From Buxus sempervirens (Eukaryota > Streptophyta > Magnoliopsida > Buxales > Buxaceae), in the NCBI GenBank assembly GCA_947561395.2, contig OX387190.1, positions 13,324,858 to 13,388,857 on the forward strand: a stretch of DNA of 64,000 nucleotides. Direction: 5' to 3'. The position numbers were made by a program, and so were the translations under genes. The notes beneath the pieces were generated by a model, which saw only the letters and a program-made list of their open reading frames with translations, had not been told where the DNA came from and did no database searches. This document shows, one piece after another, positions 22,194-34,159 of the stretch. Positions within the stretch are counted from its first letter, which is position 1; every line of letters starts with the position of its first letter.

Positions 22194-23661
22194 AAAGAAA
22201 ATTTCGTCCTCGAAATTTACCTTGCGGTTCTGGAAATAAGTTGGGATACTTCCTCTGCATTTCTGATTCCAATTCCCAAGTAGCTTCCTCAGTTGTGTGA
22301 TTTTGCCAAAGTACTTTCACAAGTGGTATCACTTTAGTACGAAGAACCTGTTCCTTCCTGTCCAAAATCTCAACTGGATGCTCCTCGTAAGTCAAGTCCC
22401 CTCGCACTACTATCGGCTCATGCTGAATGATATGAGCAGGGTCATGCACATACTTCCTCAACATAGAAACATGGAATACGTCATGAACTCCTTCCAGTTG
22501 TGTAGGTAAAGCCAATCTGTATGCTAATGGTCCCACTGTACCCTTAATCTCAAACGGACCTATATATCTTGGAGCCAATTTGCCTTTCTTTCCAAATCTC
22601 TTGATTCCACGAAATGGTGATATCTTCAGAAATACCCAATCACCAACTTCAAAATGCAAATCCCTTCTTCTGGTATCTGCATAACTCTTATGACGACTCT
22701 GGGCTGTAAGCATGTTTCGCCTAATCTGATTCACCTTCTCAATGCTATCTTGTACAATCTGGGGCCCAATGAGTTGTCTTTCACCAACTTCCACCCAGCA
22801 CACTGGGGATCTACACGGTCTGCCATAAAGTGCCTCGAATGGTGCCATCTGAATACTCGCCTGATAGCTGTTATTATAGGCAAACTCCACCAATGGTAGG
22901 TGCTGATTCCAACTGCCTCCCCAATCCATAACACAGCATCTCAACATGTCTTCTAAAGTCTGAATGGTACGCTCAGACTGTCCATCTGTCTGAGGATGAT
23001 AACTAGTGCTGAAATTAAGCTTAGTCCCCAAAGCTGCCTGAAATGCAAGCCAAAAACGTGCTGTGAATCATGCATCTCTGTCAGACACTATAGAAACTGG
23101 CACTCCATGAAGTCTCACTATCTCCTTGACATATAACTCAGCTAAAGACTTCAACGGCTGCGAAGTGCTCATAGGCAAGAAATGTGCGGACTTAGTCAGT
23201 CTATCCACTACAACCCAAATAGCATCTTCCTTCTTTGCTGTCAGTGGTAACCCAGATACAAAATCCATAGTTACATGCTCCCACTTCCACTCTGGAATAG
23301 GAAGTGACTGAAGTAAACCAGGTGGTTTCCGATGCTCGGCCTTCACTTGCTGGCATATCAAACACTTTGCCACATACTCTGCAATCTCTCTCTTCATTCC
23401 TGACCACCAATAGATTTCCTTTAAGTTCTTATACATTTTCGTACTTCCTGGGTGAACTGCATACTTCGATCTATGACCCTCTGTCAATATTTTCTCCTTA
23501 ATTTCTTCATTAGCTGGAACGCAAATACGACCTCTATATCTCAATAGCCCATCTCTATCTGCAAAATCTACAGCTCCCTCAGATCCTCTACTCATCATCT
23601 CCCTAGTCTGGATCAACTGTGGGTCAATCAACTGTTTCTCCCGAATCAACCGAACCAAATC
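22192..23661 (-). pseudogene. Element B integrase with chromodomain
   Basis: Integrase inserts the DNA copy into the host chromosome. Seen in order: a zinc-binding segment with HPGSTKMY and CLICQQVKAEH, the catalytic core with MDFVSGLP (first Asp), VSDRD (second Asp), and [11 protein letters not shown] (the Glu), then a GPFEI-type C-terminal segment, and last a chromodomain-like block [13 protein letters not shown]...[18 protein letters not shown]. The chromodomain would steer integration to modified chromatin. The frame is broken by TGA at 23068-23070, immediately after the second catalytic Asp (…SDRDA), where an arginine codon CGA is expected; both sides are in the same frame. It is one polyprotein with the upstream RNase H. 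Confidence 0.92.
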
Positions 23662-23670
23662 TGGTTCAAT

Positions 23671-24446
23671 CTAAACACGAGCAACTCGAATTACTCCATC
23701 CTGTGGCATGCTAAACTCTCCCTGCCAATCTCTAACTGAATCAATCAATCTACATTGGCTCATCATGGAAGCTGCTAAAGTAGCTATTTGACCTTCAACT
23801 GAACTTTTTCTACTCAAAGCATCCGCCACTACATTTGCCTTACCAGGGTGGTATTGCAAAGTAAACTTGAAATCCTTTAGCAAATCCATCCACCTTCGCT
23901 GCCTCATATTCAGGTCTTTCTGTGAAAACAGATATCTCAAGCTCTTATGATCAGAAAAGATCTCAAACTCTACTCCATAAAGGTAATGCCTCCATAGCTT
24001 CAATGCAAAGACTATGGCTGCAAGCTCCAAATCGTGGGTAGGGTAGTTCTTCTCATGCGGCCTCAACAATCTCGAAGCATACGCTATAACTCTACCTTGC
24101 TGCATCAGTACACACCCCAAGCCTATCCTAGAAGCATCACAATATACTGCAAATGCCTCATCCATGGATGGCACAATCAAAACTGGTGCAGTAGTCAATC
24201 TCTGCTTCAATTCCTGAAAACTCTGCTCACATTTCTCATCCCATTGGAATTTCACTGCCTTCTTGGTTAGATTAGACAAGGGTGCAGCTATACGTGAAAA
24301 TCTAGCGATGAATCTCCTGTAGTAACCTGCCATACCAAGGAAACTCCTGACCTCTGTCACTGTAGTAAGCCTCGGCCATTCTGCCACTGCCTTTACCTTC
24401 TCAGGGTCCACAGATATACCCTCTCCTGAGATAATATGACCTAAGA
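23671..24446 (-). pseudogene. Element B RNase H and end of reverse transcriptase
   Basis: It degrades the RNA strand during DNA synthesis. Motifs seen: [16 protein letters not shown] (end of the RT connection), [18 protein letters not shown] (first catalytic Asp), [28 protein letters not shown] (the Glu), [12 protein letters not shown] (Asp), and [15 protein letters not shown] (Asp). A TAG at 23671-23673 separates it from integrase; the context fits loss of a CAG codon. Upstream, the frame changes at 24446-24466, where part of the reverse transcriptase is missing. Confidence 0.92.
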
Positions 24447-25768
24447 AGGAAATTTGCCGTAGCCAACTTCAAATGCCCTTCATGTGCTTCTCGGGTCTTA
24501 GAATATACTAGGATGTCATCAATGAATACCACTACAAAACTGTCCAAGTATGCATGAAAAATCCTGTTCATGAGGTCCATGAAAACAGCTGGGGCATTGG
24601 TCAACCCAAAAGGCATAACCAAGAACTCATAATGCCCATAGCGTGTACGAAAAGCTGTCTTCTCTATGTCCTCCTCTGCTACTCTCACCTGATGATATCC
24701 TGACCTCAAGTCTATCTTGGAGAACCATGATGCTCCTCCTAACTGGTCAAATAGGTTATCAATCCTAGGCAACGGATACTTGTTCTTCACTGTGACTTCA
24801 TTCAGTTGCCTATAATCAATACACATCCTCATGCTTCCATCCTTCTTCTGGACAAATAGAACTGGAGCGCCCCACGGAGACATACTGGGTCTAATGAAAC
24901 CTTTTTCCTGGAGCTCATCCAACTGTTTCTTAAGTTCCTCCTGTTCTGGTTTCGCAAGCCTATAGGGTGGTTTCGAAACTGGAGCCGTACCAGGCATCAA
25001 CTGTATCCTGAACTCTCTAGCAGGTGGTAATCCAGGTAAATCCTCTGGAAACACATCCGCAAAATCCTGTACAACAGGTACATCGGAGATGACAAGGGTG
25101 TCACTCCTAAGCTCCTCTGCTATCACAGATGCTACCAGACCAATCCGAGACTTCAACCCCTCACATTTGAAACAATGAGTGGTCTGATCTGGCCCTCTAA
25201 CTATCACTGTACCCGCATAACAATCCAACGTCACATGGTGTCTACATAGCCAATCCATCCCCAATATCACATCAAAACCCCCAATGTCTAAGGCAATCAA
25301 ATCACCAGACAACTCCAATCTACCCAATCTAATCATACAGTCTCTATACATATGCTCCACTCGAGTAGACTCTCCCAAAGGTGTGTGCACAGACAAAACA
25401 GTATCCAATTCAGTGGGTGACAAACCAATCCGTTGTGCACAAGCAGGCGATATAAAAGAATGGGAAGCACCAGAATCAAACAGAACACATGCTGATCTAC
25501 CACAGATGAAGAGAATACCTCCAATCAACTCAGGTGCCTCGGGATCACCCTCAATATCCTCCACACGATCGGGCTCACGCTCCTCATGTGCATCCACTAC
25601 ATATACCCTCGCTGGCTGCTGCTGAGCAGGTACTGTCTGCCTCTGACCTCCTCTCTGAACTGGTCCTCGGCTCTGGGGCTTCTGCCCAACCGGTGCTCTC
25701 TGAGCTGGTTGCTGGAACTGTGGCCTCTGTGGAAAAGCAGGCGCGGTCTCTGGCGATGGTAATGCCGG
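24447..25768 (-). pseudogene. Element B protease and reverse transcriptase
   Basis: The aspartic protease has [13 protein letters not shown] (catalytic Asp-Ser-Gly) and a second MDWL motif. The reverse transcriptase has [57 protein letters not shown] and the active site [11 protein letters not shown]. After HEGHLK the expected stretch that carries a K..KC.FW motif in relatives is missing (about 20 residues) and the frame shifts, resuming at LGHIIS. Upstream, the frame is continuous with gag apart from one TGA at 25769-25771, so gag, protease and polymerase were a single frame. Confidence 0.92.
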
Positions 25769-26788
25769 TCATGGCACAGCTAACGGCTGATAACTAGTAG
25801 GAAACCGACAATCCGTGATCCTGTGACCCGGCCTACCACATCGGTAGCAGGTGCCTGGCGCTGCAACACACGGTCCAGGTACATGGTATCTGCCGCAACT
25901 GGCACATGCCTTCGGAACTGCTCTATACTGTCCTCCTGCAGGCTCTGCCCTAGTCCAGTCTCTGGGCCTCTTGTTCCCACTAAGGAAACCTCTCTGATCT
26001 GCCGGCCTCATAGACGGCCTAGCTCTGCTCTGGCTCGCTCTAGCCTCCAAGTCACTCTCAGCTCTAGTGGCTCTACGTATCACGTCCTTCAGTTCGGTGC
26101 ACAAGAGTACTGTCAGCATACTCCTAATCTCAGGCTTCAGACCCCGCTCAAAATGTGAAGTCAGCCTCCTCTCATCCTGTGTCATATGAGGTGCAAATCG
26201 GGACAAGGCTGCAAATCTAGCCTCGTACTGAGCCACCGTCTGGCCTCCCTGAGTAATCTCCATAAATTCCCGCTCCTTCTTGAGCTGGACTTCCTCAGAA
26301 AAATACTGGTCATAGAAGACCTCTCGGAATCTGTCCCAAGTCATGTACGTAGCCTGTGGATCCTGCCTCTTCCTGGCTGTCCACCAGTGCACTGCCTCTC
26401 CCTCAAACAAGAATGCTGCCAAACGCACTCTCCGGTCCATAGGGCATCCCATAGCCTCAAAAATCCACTCGACTCGCATCAGCCATCTCTCAGCCTCCAT
26501 AGGATCTGGTCGTCCACTGAAAATAGGTGGATCCAATTTCCTGAATTGCTCAAGATCCTTGGCCGTATGTATGGCCTGCTCATGTATAGGCTCCTCTCCG
26601 TGACCATTTCCACCATTCCCGCCATTGCCATGCTGGCTCAGTCTCTCCTCTCTCTCCTTGGCAAGAAGCTCTGCCAATGTGCCAACAACAGTCCATATAT
26701 CACCCCCTGGAGGTGGTGGAGGTAGTGGAACATCCTGCTGCTCCTCCTCAATAAGATCAACTCTAGCACGTCTTCCCCTACCAGCCAT
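25769..26788 (-). pseudogene. Element B gag
   Basis: It forms the virus-like particle and binds the RNA. The ATG at 26788 (MAGRGRRARVDL) is chosen; an earlier in-frame start would be TTG. The capsid region shows PPIFSGRPDPMEAERWLMRV, HWWTARKR and YEARFAALSRFAP, and the C-terminus has a zinc knuckle CYRCGRPGHRITDC (CX2CX4HX4C) preceded by CASCGRYHVPGPC. The TGA at 25769-25771 follows the knuckle by about 16 codons, and the frame stays open beyond it into protease. The stop is probably a CGA-to-TGA mutation, though a gag terminator with readthrough is conceivable. Confidence 0.92.
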
Positions 26789-26890
26789 CTGCAAAATACA
26801 ATTTTACTTGTTAGAATCCAATAATTCTAGGGGTTCTATCTAGCGTACTTACAATCCCATTCCCCTAAAGCTGGCTAATCTAAAGTTAGG

Positions 26891-26908
26891 ACCATTGCTC
26901 TGATACCA
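26891..26908 (-). promoter_or_regulatory. Primer-binding site of element B (initiator tRNA-Met)
   Basis: TGGTATCAGAGCAATGGT on the minus strand, four bases from the LTR end. TGGTATCAGAGC is the classic complement of plant initiator tRNA-Met. Confidence 0.95.
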
Positions 26909-26912
26909 TCTC

Positions 26913-29263
26913 TGTAACGCCCTGAACCCGGGTCAGTGCAAACCGGCACCCGACCCGAACCCGGTTCGCTACTGTAAAAACCCGAATTTAGTTCAACAAC
27001 CAAATCCGAGGTGTTACTGGCCCATATCAATTACAACATCAATAACATACCAGACCAAAGAAGTAAATCCAATCCATATATTAAACTATCAGAGTGCGGA
27101 AACAAGTATGTGCGGAAGTGTAGATCAAAATCCTCAAACAAGCATAAAGCTTGACCATCAGTCAGTAATATCAAAGTCTGGTAGAATGAACTGGTTACTA
27201 ACTCTCTCTTGTCTCTCTCATACATCAAATCCAATAAATGATAATAACCAATAAAAATGCTAAGTCTATAACATCAATCCACCTCAGACAAGGTCTGGAT
27301 AATAATAATCCTCCGGCGAATACTCGGCTATCTCTCCCTGGAAGTCTAAGAGATCCCCCTCTCGTGTATCAGCTGAAAAAATGAAATAGAAGTAGGGTGA
27401 GATACGAATATCTCAGTAGGTAACACATGCATGATTAAACAGTTAATATAAGCAAAGTAGCATTTCATGCACGATTAAGCAATATCGACAAATCAGGCTC
27501 GCATAATCATTTATACCATTCGTGAACACAAAACAGTTTGATAACAGTTCTAGAAATGATTTTCAGCAAGTTTTAATATAAGAACTCAATAGCCAAATCA
27601 ATAGCATAATCCAAGTATTGCCAGGATGTACTAAGCAGTCACATCCAACCAATATCCCAATCACATGCATCCCGCACGTGCACAATAGTAAACATATCAA
27701 GTGTTATGTTTTCAGTGTCATTGTAGGACTCACAAAGTTAGATAAACCTTTTGAGATGATTCTCAACCAATTGCTATACCACCGTGCGACTGAAGAGCGA
27801 TGCTACTAATGATACTCAAGCCCCATGCAGCGCAGCTTAGACAAGAGCCGTAGTCACCGACTTATTGCACACGTACCCATCAAAGTTGGTATGTACCACC
27901 AGCATGCAGCACCAGAATCAATACATGGAGGTGGTTGCTTATCCACATGTACAGGGAATCACCAGCGGCTCAGGGGTGTCCCTCCAGACATAGGACCTTC
28001 CCAAACAAACTAACTTGCAAAGGAAGCGCGTCGCATATAGGAGTAACTCAACCCAAATGACATATCCCTCAGCTATCTAGCTACGACTATGGATCCATAA
28101 CCAGCTATGCCCACTAGACTCCAAAATTCCCTAAAGTATCATAATTCTATAAGGGTTGGTGCCTAGCGGCATATAATGGTTATATCTGTACATTCACTTC
28201 ATTATTCCGTCATTCGGATTCTGAATTCTCTTTATAATGTCTTTTGATTTATAATGTCATTTAGAAGTGTTTAGATAATCAAAGAGTAGTTAGGCTTTTC
28301 CAAAACCACATTTCTCATATACCTTCAAAACTTGGCAACTAATGTCCTAAATATCTCCCTAATTTGTTTTTCTGTAAAACAGGGGTTTAGGTAGTTTATT
28401 TTGGTCTTAAAGTACCTTAATTAATCATTAAAATTGTCTAAAAATAGTTTAGAATTGAATTAGGTTCGAAATTATGAAAAATTGGAAATTCTGCTGAGAG
28501 CGCCTGGGATCGCTCAGGATCGCTCCGGGCGGTCATCAGTCAGCGGTAGTGCAATTTCGAGCGCCCACGGTCCGTCGTCCCGCGGTCCACGGCGTCCTCA
28601 AATATATAACCAGCGCCTAAGATCGCCGATGAGCGCCTCGCACAGTCGAGGTCGGCGGTCTCACCAAATCGAACAGAAACAGTTCTAAATCACAATTTTT
28701 CTTGTCTAAACTCATTCTAATGTATTTATAACATGCTTAGCTAACTAAATACAACTTTACATATCATAGAAACATGCGTATGCGATTAAACAGAGATAAA
28801 TCCGAATTTAAAACCAAAACGGTGTCACCTACCTCTTGAACGAAGGTTCCTCTTCCTCACTTCTTTCAACCATGCTTCTTTATCACCTAGCAACACTCTG
28901 GAAGATGAAGAACTCCAAAAACCCAAGCTTTTCTTCTTCCCCTTCTTCTTCTTCTCCTTCGGTCGCTTGTCGCTTGCGGCTAATCAATACGAGCGAGAAT
29001 ACACGCGTATAAATTTAGGTTATTAAACTAATACTTATACTCACTTATCCCATGTGTCTCACCTATACCAAATTCCATACACATGCCCAATCAGAATACA
29101 TACCTTGATATCTTATGATCGGACGGTCAGATCTGCGTCTAATTCTGGATCTCCGCTAAGTTGATCACCCCCTACAATATTAAAATGTTTCTATCAATCA
29201 TAACTCTGGGTAATATTATTTACTAATTTAATTTATTATTTAAGGGAAATTCGGGGTTTTACA
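26913..29263 (-). mobile_element. 5' LTR of element B
   Basis: The ends are the same as the 3' LTR. It is adjacent to the initiator-Met primer site. It differs from the 3' LTR by a few substitutions and a 2-3 base deletion near 27971. The promoter for the minus-strand transcript must be here, but I see no convincing TATA box. Confidence 0.95.
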
Positions 29264-30714
29264 CAATAGGGTTGAGCGACCTAAATAGAAACCTGATTTT
29301 TCATATTTTGAAGAGTTATTCAATTCCAAAATAATTTTAAATGAATTTTAAATACCTGGACCAACAAATAGTGAGTGTTTACAACTGTTTTCAATGATAT
29401 TGTGTATTTAAACAAATTGATGAGTGATTTAGGGTTGTTTTCAAAAAGAGTTGTCTTACTTTGAAAATAAAAGGATTATTGGGTTATTTCACCATTTGAT
29501 TTGATTTGATTGGAAAAAATAATTACTCAGCAAAATATATTTTAAAGTATCTTGATTTGTGAACTTTAGAAAAATCTTCACAACTGAACTATTTTGTAAA
29601 ATTATATTTGGAAAAAGTTTAAGCTTTGAAAAACCCTATATGCCACTAGGCACTATTAGTAACTGTATTGTTTGGAGTTGGTTGTTATTATTGGTGTCTA
29701 GTGGGCATAGTTGCATGTGAATCCATAGGGTTAAGCTTGAGAGTGAAGAGGTTTTTTTTTTGGTTGGGTACTCCTAGTTTGCGCTCGCACTTCCTTTGCA
29801 AGTTAGTTTGCTTTGGAGGGTCTGCATGTATGTGTGAATAAGCGGTCATCCCTGTGTATTGATTAAGGTGCTACATGCTGGATGGTACATGCCGAACTTC
29901 TTAAGTTTCGTGCGCAATAAGTTGATGACTACGCCTCTTGTCTCAGTTATTATATGGGTTTGAGGGTCTTCGTAACTTCGCTCATAAGTCACATGGTGGC
30001 ATAGTGAATGGATAGTTTGTTTTCAAAGGCTTGCTTGTCTTCATGAGTCTTACAATGATGCATGATGGATTATAATGGATTAGTTTTGATCTTACTTATT
30101 ATACTATTTTGTTGGAATTTATGTTGATGGAAAAGATTATACTTGATGAATTGTTTTGATTTGATTACTGTTTTATTTATTGAGATTATATCCTGTTTAT
30201 TCGTTTACTTTATCGAGCATGAAAGAATGATTATTTTTAACTATAATTGTTTATTCATGCATGTTGTTACCTACTGGGATATTCATATCTCATTCCTATT
30301 TTTTTTTCAGCTGATACGTGAGAGAGGGACTTGGAGTTTGATACTCAAGGCAAGATTGCAGATTTTCTCCTAGAGGATTATTATTATCCTGAGTAGATAT
30401 AGTTTTGAGGTTGATACAGATGTTAGATACATTTGATTTATTATTGTTTATTTTATGGATTTGATGATTATGAGAGTGAGAGTGTTAGAACTTGTTTTAC
30501 CAGACTTGATTTATTTGTGGATGAGATAGTTTGGATGACTTTTACCCACGCTTATTACTGAGTTTTATAGATTATAAACTTCCACAGTCTGATATTAATT
30601 GTTTAATGAATGATATTATTGGTCTGGTAATTTGATTTTTTGGGCCCAGTAGCACTTCGGATTCGGGTTAGGTGCTTGTTTTGCATTGACCTTGGTTCGG
30701 GGCATTACACCTTA

Positions 30715-30788
30715 CTCAGATTCTATACCTTGGTCAAGAATTATCTTAATAATTCATTCAATAATGTGCAAATTGCGTCATTAATACC
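30715..30788 (-). mobile_element. Interrupted LTR, third family, segment 3 of 4
   Basis: A short remnant (74 bp) between two solo LTRs, AT-rich. It is assigned by position only. Confidence 0.5.
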
Positions 30789-30793
30789 TTAAA

Positions 30794-33700
30794 TGTAAAA
30801 CCCTGGATTTTTCCTAAAATAAAGTAAATTAAATAAGCATAAATATTAAGAAGTTAAGATTCAATTTAGGTATTGGAAGAATAATATTATGATCCAAAGA
30901 GATATTAGTAACTAAATAAATAAACAATAATTTTGAGTAACTTGGAATTTAAATAGTGGCTTCATTTAAATAGGAAAGAGCAATGTTGGTTTGGATAAAT
31001 TGGGAGAGGAAATTAAATATAAAGGATTGGAGAAGATAGGTATTAATCCAAGTACATTATATGGTTAAGATTGATGTGAAGAATAAATAGGAGAATTTTT
31101 GGAAAAAGATTCAAAGGTTAAGTATAGAATTCTAAGGAAAAGGTATTTTAGTCATTTTCTAATTAGCCAAATTAATATATTGAGTAATTAAATAATTATT
31201 TGACTTAAAATATTTAACTAAACTTAATTTGGGTTAAGTTTGAATTTAAATAGTAAATTATGGCTTAAAAGTAGGAAAAAGGGTATGTTGGTGATTATGG
31301 TTGATAAGGAGCCTTAAGTTTAAGGATAAGAGGAGCCTTAGGGTGTTTTAGTAATATTTTAAAATAAGAAATTTAATTAGCACAAAAAAAATTAAAATAA
31401 ATCCTTCTCTTATATAAGATACTTAAAAGATGAATTAGAAGAAGGGTTAAGATGGGGAGGTTTCCAATTAAGAGTGCGAATCCTATTTAGAAAGTCTTCT
31501 AAACCTAGTAGGACTTCTAATTAAGAGAGCTTATAAAAAGGGGAAGTCTAGGAAAGGTTTAGGATTTTTAGCAAGTTCAAAAATAAGGAGGAAAGAGAGG
31601 AAAATTCGTGCTTGGGCTTGGGAGAAAAATAAAGAAAAGAAGAGAAGAGAGAAAAGAGAAAGAAGAAAGGAAAAAGGAGGTGTTGCAGTGGTCCCACCAG
31701 CAGACTTTGAGCAACGATCCCCGGAAATCTAGTCGTTGGATTGTCATGAAATTTGGAGGTTATGCTCTATACATGAGATACTTTAATCTGAAAGGTGGAG
31801 ATTGGATTTGGATGAATCTAAGGTGGTACGAATTAACCCAGAAGTTGGTGGAAAATCAGATTTTGGAAGAAAAAGGAGTTGCAGAGATGGCCGACTAGCC
31901 AACTTCCAACGGTGAGATAGAAAGCTCCAACCGTTGGAATGGGCTGCAATTTTAAGGTTTTGTTCTACGCATGAAGGACTTCAAATTGAACGGTGGAGAT
32001 CTAAATTTGAGAAGTTTAGAGGGGTGCGGTCGAGCTCCAAAAATGAGCATAGAAGATGTTTTGAAAAATCTGGGTTCATCAAAAAGGCAAGTAGCAAACA
32101 CTTGAAACTAGAGGAACTGCATATTTTCTTGTGATTTTGATGATTAATCGTATTGGTTTTTAAGTTGGATTTCATTGGAAAAGTTAGATGATTATAAAGT
32201 TTTGATTTGGTGATTTGAATCTCTCTTTAGGAATCAAGAAAAATGTTGTTCATGAGTGGTTTAATTTAGAAAGAAACCTTAGTAAATTTTAATCACCAAG
32301 ATTTGTTTAGCATCGTTTTGTTTGTCGTTGGTTTTGTTCTTTGTGTTTTACCGAAAGCATGTTCTTAGTCTCTATTCTGTTGCATCTGTTCGAGCGTGAG
32401 TTTGGTTGATGAGTGAAGAAGTCGTGAATTAAAAGTAGGTTTGACTAAGTATGAAATAGTCTAAGGGTTTTCTGGTAATGGTAGAAGCACATACGAGTGG
32501 TTACAGAGGTCAGAAACATAGCCAGAGATGGAGATCTGAGATTAACAGAGAGTTGTTTATCAGAGGTAGGATCCGCCGACTTGGCGCCTACCTAGTGCCA
32601 AGTGAGCTGAGACAGCGCAAGCTAAGTAAATTGTTAACGCCGAGTTCACGCCTAGCTCGCACCAAGCGCGCGCGAGGCATTTATTGTTCTCGCCGAACGC
32701 GCGCCTGTCTCGCGCTCATCTCGCGCCTACTAGTTTTAGCCTCGCGCTTAGTTCGCACCAAGCGCACGCGAGGCATTTCTTGTTCTCGCCGAACGCGCGC
32801 CTGTCTCGCGCTCATCTCGCGCCTACTAGTTTTAGCCTCGCGCTTAGTGACTTTCGTCCGCGCGAATTGAAGATTTGGGTGTGCGTTGAGTCCATGCCGA
32901 CCTCGTGCCAAGCGCCTGAGGTCAGTGCACCCACATAAAGCTTCACTATGATGTGTTTGACCAATCCAAACCTAATTTTGAAACCATGAGGCTTCAACCT
33001 CTTTGCCAAACACTAGATTAGGATATTAGAAACATTTTATCTGTCCAAAACATTTGGGAGAGTCTTAAATCAATTTATTGCTAATTTTATGAATTCCGAA
33101 GTGATTTTACTGTATGAGATATTGGCTTAGTTCCCTGTATGTTTTATATGTGTTTTCGATTGAGAAATTTTTTAATCGGGTTATTGGAGTTGGATTAATT
33201 GCTGAAAATTATATGAGTTGCTGTTCTGGTTGGAAAGACTTGTGATGAGTTGCTGTTCTGGTTGGAATGATTTGTGATGAGTTGTTGTTCTAGTTGGAAC
33301 GACTTGTGATGAATGTATTGGGATACACAGGATGGTAATCGGTGTGGGTTTATTGTTTTGAAAATACTGAGTTATATGAAATTGTTAATTTGGATTTGGT
33401 TTAGCTTGTCCTAGATCCAGAGTCTAAGCTTAGTAATGTGATGTATATGCTTTATTGGTGTAATGACATGGCCATGGAGTGTTGCCACGACCGGTGTAGA
33501 GCAGCCAGAAACCTTGAGTAGGCCTGGTTGTCGATGCCGATACCCGGAGTAGGCCGGCATTGGATGACGATACCCTGAGTAGGCCATCATCTCAGAGCGT
33601 CCGATACCCTGAGTAGGCCGGAACTGTATACATGGATGTGTGGACGTCGCTCTGGCATGTTGATTAACCAAGCTAAGCAACTACATGACATTTACCATTC

Positions 33701-34159
33701 GATGTTTTATCGGTATTGTTATTGAAATATGATTTGATAATAATAATGGGATTGGATTTAAACTTTGGAATTATCCTTGTTGATGTTGCCGTTGGTTTAA
33801 TCGTACACCTCATGATTTATTTTATATAAACATGGACTGATTTCATACATGCACCTTGCTACTTGTTGAGATTTATTCTCACTCCGGTTTCTCTCATTTT
33901 TTAGGTATTCTTAGAGAGGACGACAACATTGGGCTAGTATGTAAAGGGGTAGTCAGTTTAGTTGTAGATTAGTTTCTTGAGATTAAAAACATTGTAATGG
34001 CTTATAGTTTATTTGCTATTAGATATTATTTCAAGTTTCCGCATTTACTCTAATTATAATGTTATAAAAAGTTTTAAATTATTCCATATTTTAGTTGTTT
34101 TTGTTACTTACCATAACACCTCGGGTTTTGGGAAGTGGACCCGGAACCGGGGCGTTACA
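30794..34159 (+). mobile_element. Solo LTR, third family (3366 bp)
   Basis: It opens TGTAAAACCCTGGATTTTTCC and closes GGGGCGTTACA, with TSD TTAAA at 30789-30793 and 34160-34164. It has no internal domain. Inside are a CpG-rich patch (32570-32930) with a 96-bp direct repeat, three copies of a 35-bp unit (GAGTTGCTGTTCTGGTTGGAA, 33207-33312), and four GATACCCTGAGTAGGCC-type repeats (33500-33625). The short open frames in 31600-32140 and 32478-32870 have no recognisable domain and are not called as genes. Confidence 0.92.
32657..32848. repeat. 96-bp GC-rich direct repeat, two copies
   Basis: Copies at 32657-32752 and 32753-32848 are almost identical (TCGCACCAAGCGC...CTCGCGCTTAG). Very rich in CG dinucleotides compared with the surrounding LTR. 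Confidence 0.85.

Larger units (their letters stand above)
19828..29263 (-). mobile_element. Element B: complete Ty3/gypsy chromovirus (9436 bp)
   Basis: Two LTRs of 2353 and 2351 bp flank a minus-strand gag-pol, with TSD CAATA at 19823-19827 and 29264-29268. The primer site matches initiator tRNA-Met and a purine tract adjoins the 3' LTR. Gag, protease, reverse transcriptase, RNase H, integrase and an integrase chromodomain are all present in this order, as in the Tekay/Del-like chromoviruses. Over the first 270 bases the LTRs differ at four positions by eye, so insertion was recent. Three premature stops and a small deletion make it non-functional as it stands. Confidence 0.95.
18934..30709 (+). 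mobile_element. Solo LTR (about 2335 bp) split by element B
   Basis: It opens TGTAATACCCCG at 18934 and closes GGGGCATTACA at 30709, with TSD CCTTA at 18929-18933 and 30710-30714. Element B plus one copy of its TSD occupies 19828-29268. The outer parts (894 and 1441 bp) together have the length of an element B-type LTR and share short blocks with it in sense orientation (GTGATCAC, ACCGTT-GGATCATGA, TCCCTGTGTATTGATT, ATATCTCA-TCC). It is oriented opposite to element B and much more diverged, so it is the older insertion. Confidence 0.88.

Noticed and set aside
19828..29263. Endogenous pararetrovirus
   Set aside because: Integrase, LTRs, TSD and a tRNA-Met primer site identify an LTR retrotransposon; no movement protein is seen.
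31608..32134. Possible small genes in the third-family solo LTR
   Set aside because: No domains, low-complexity Lys/Glu start, and no frame conservation in the related LTR.
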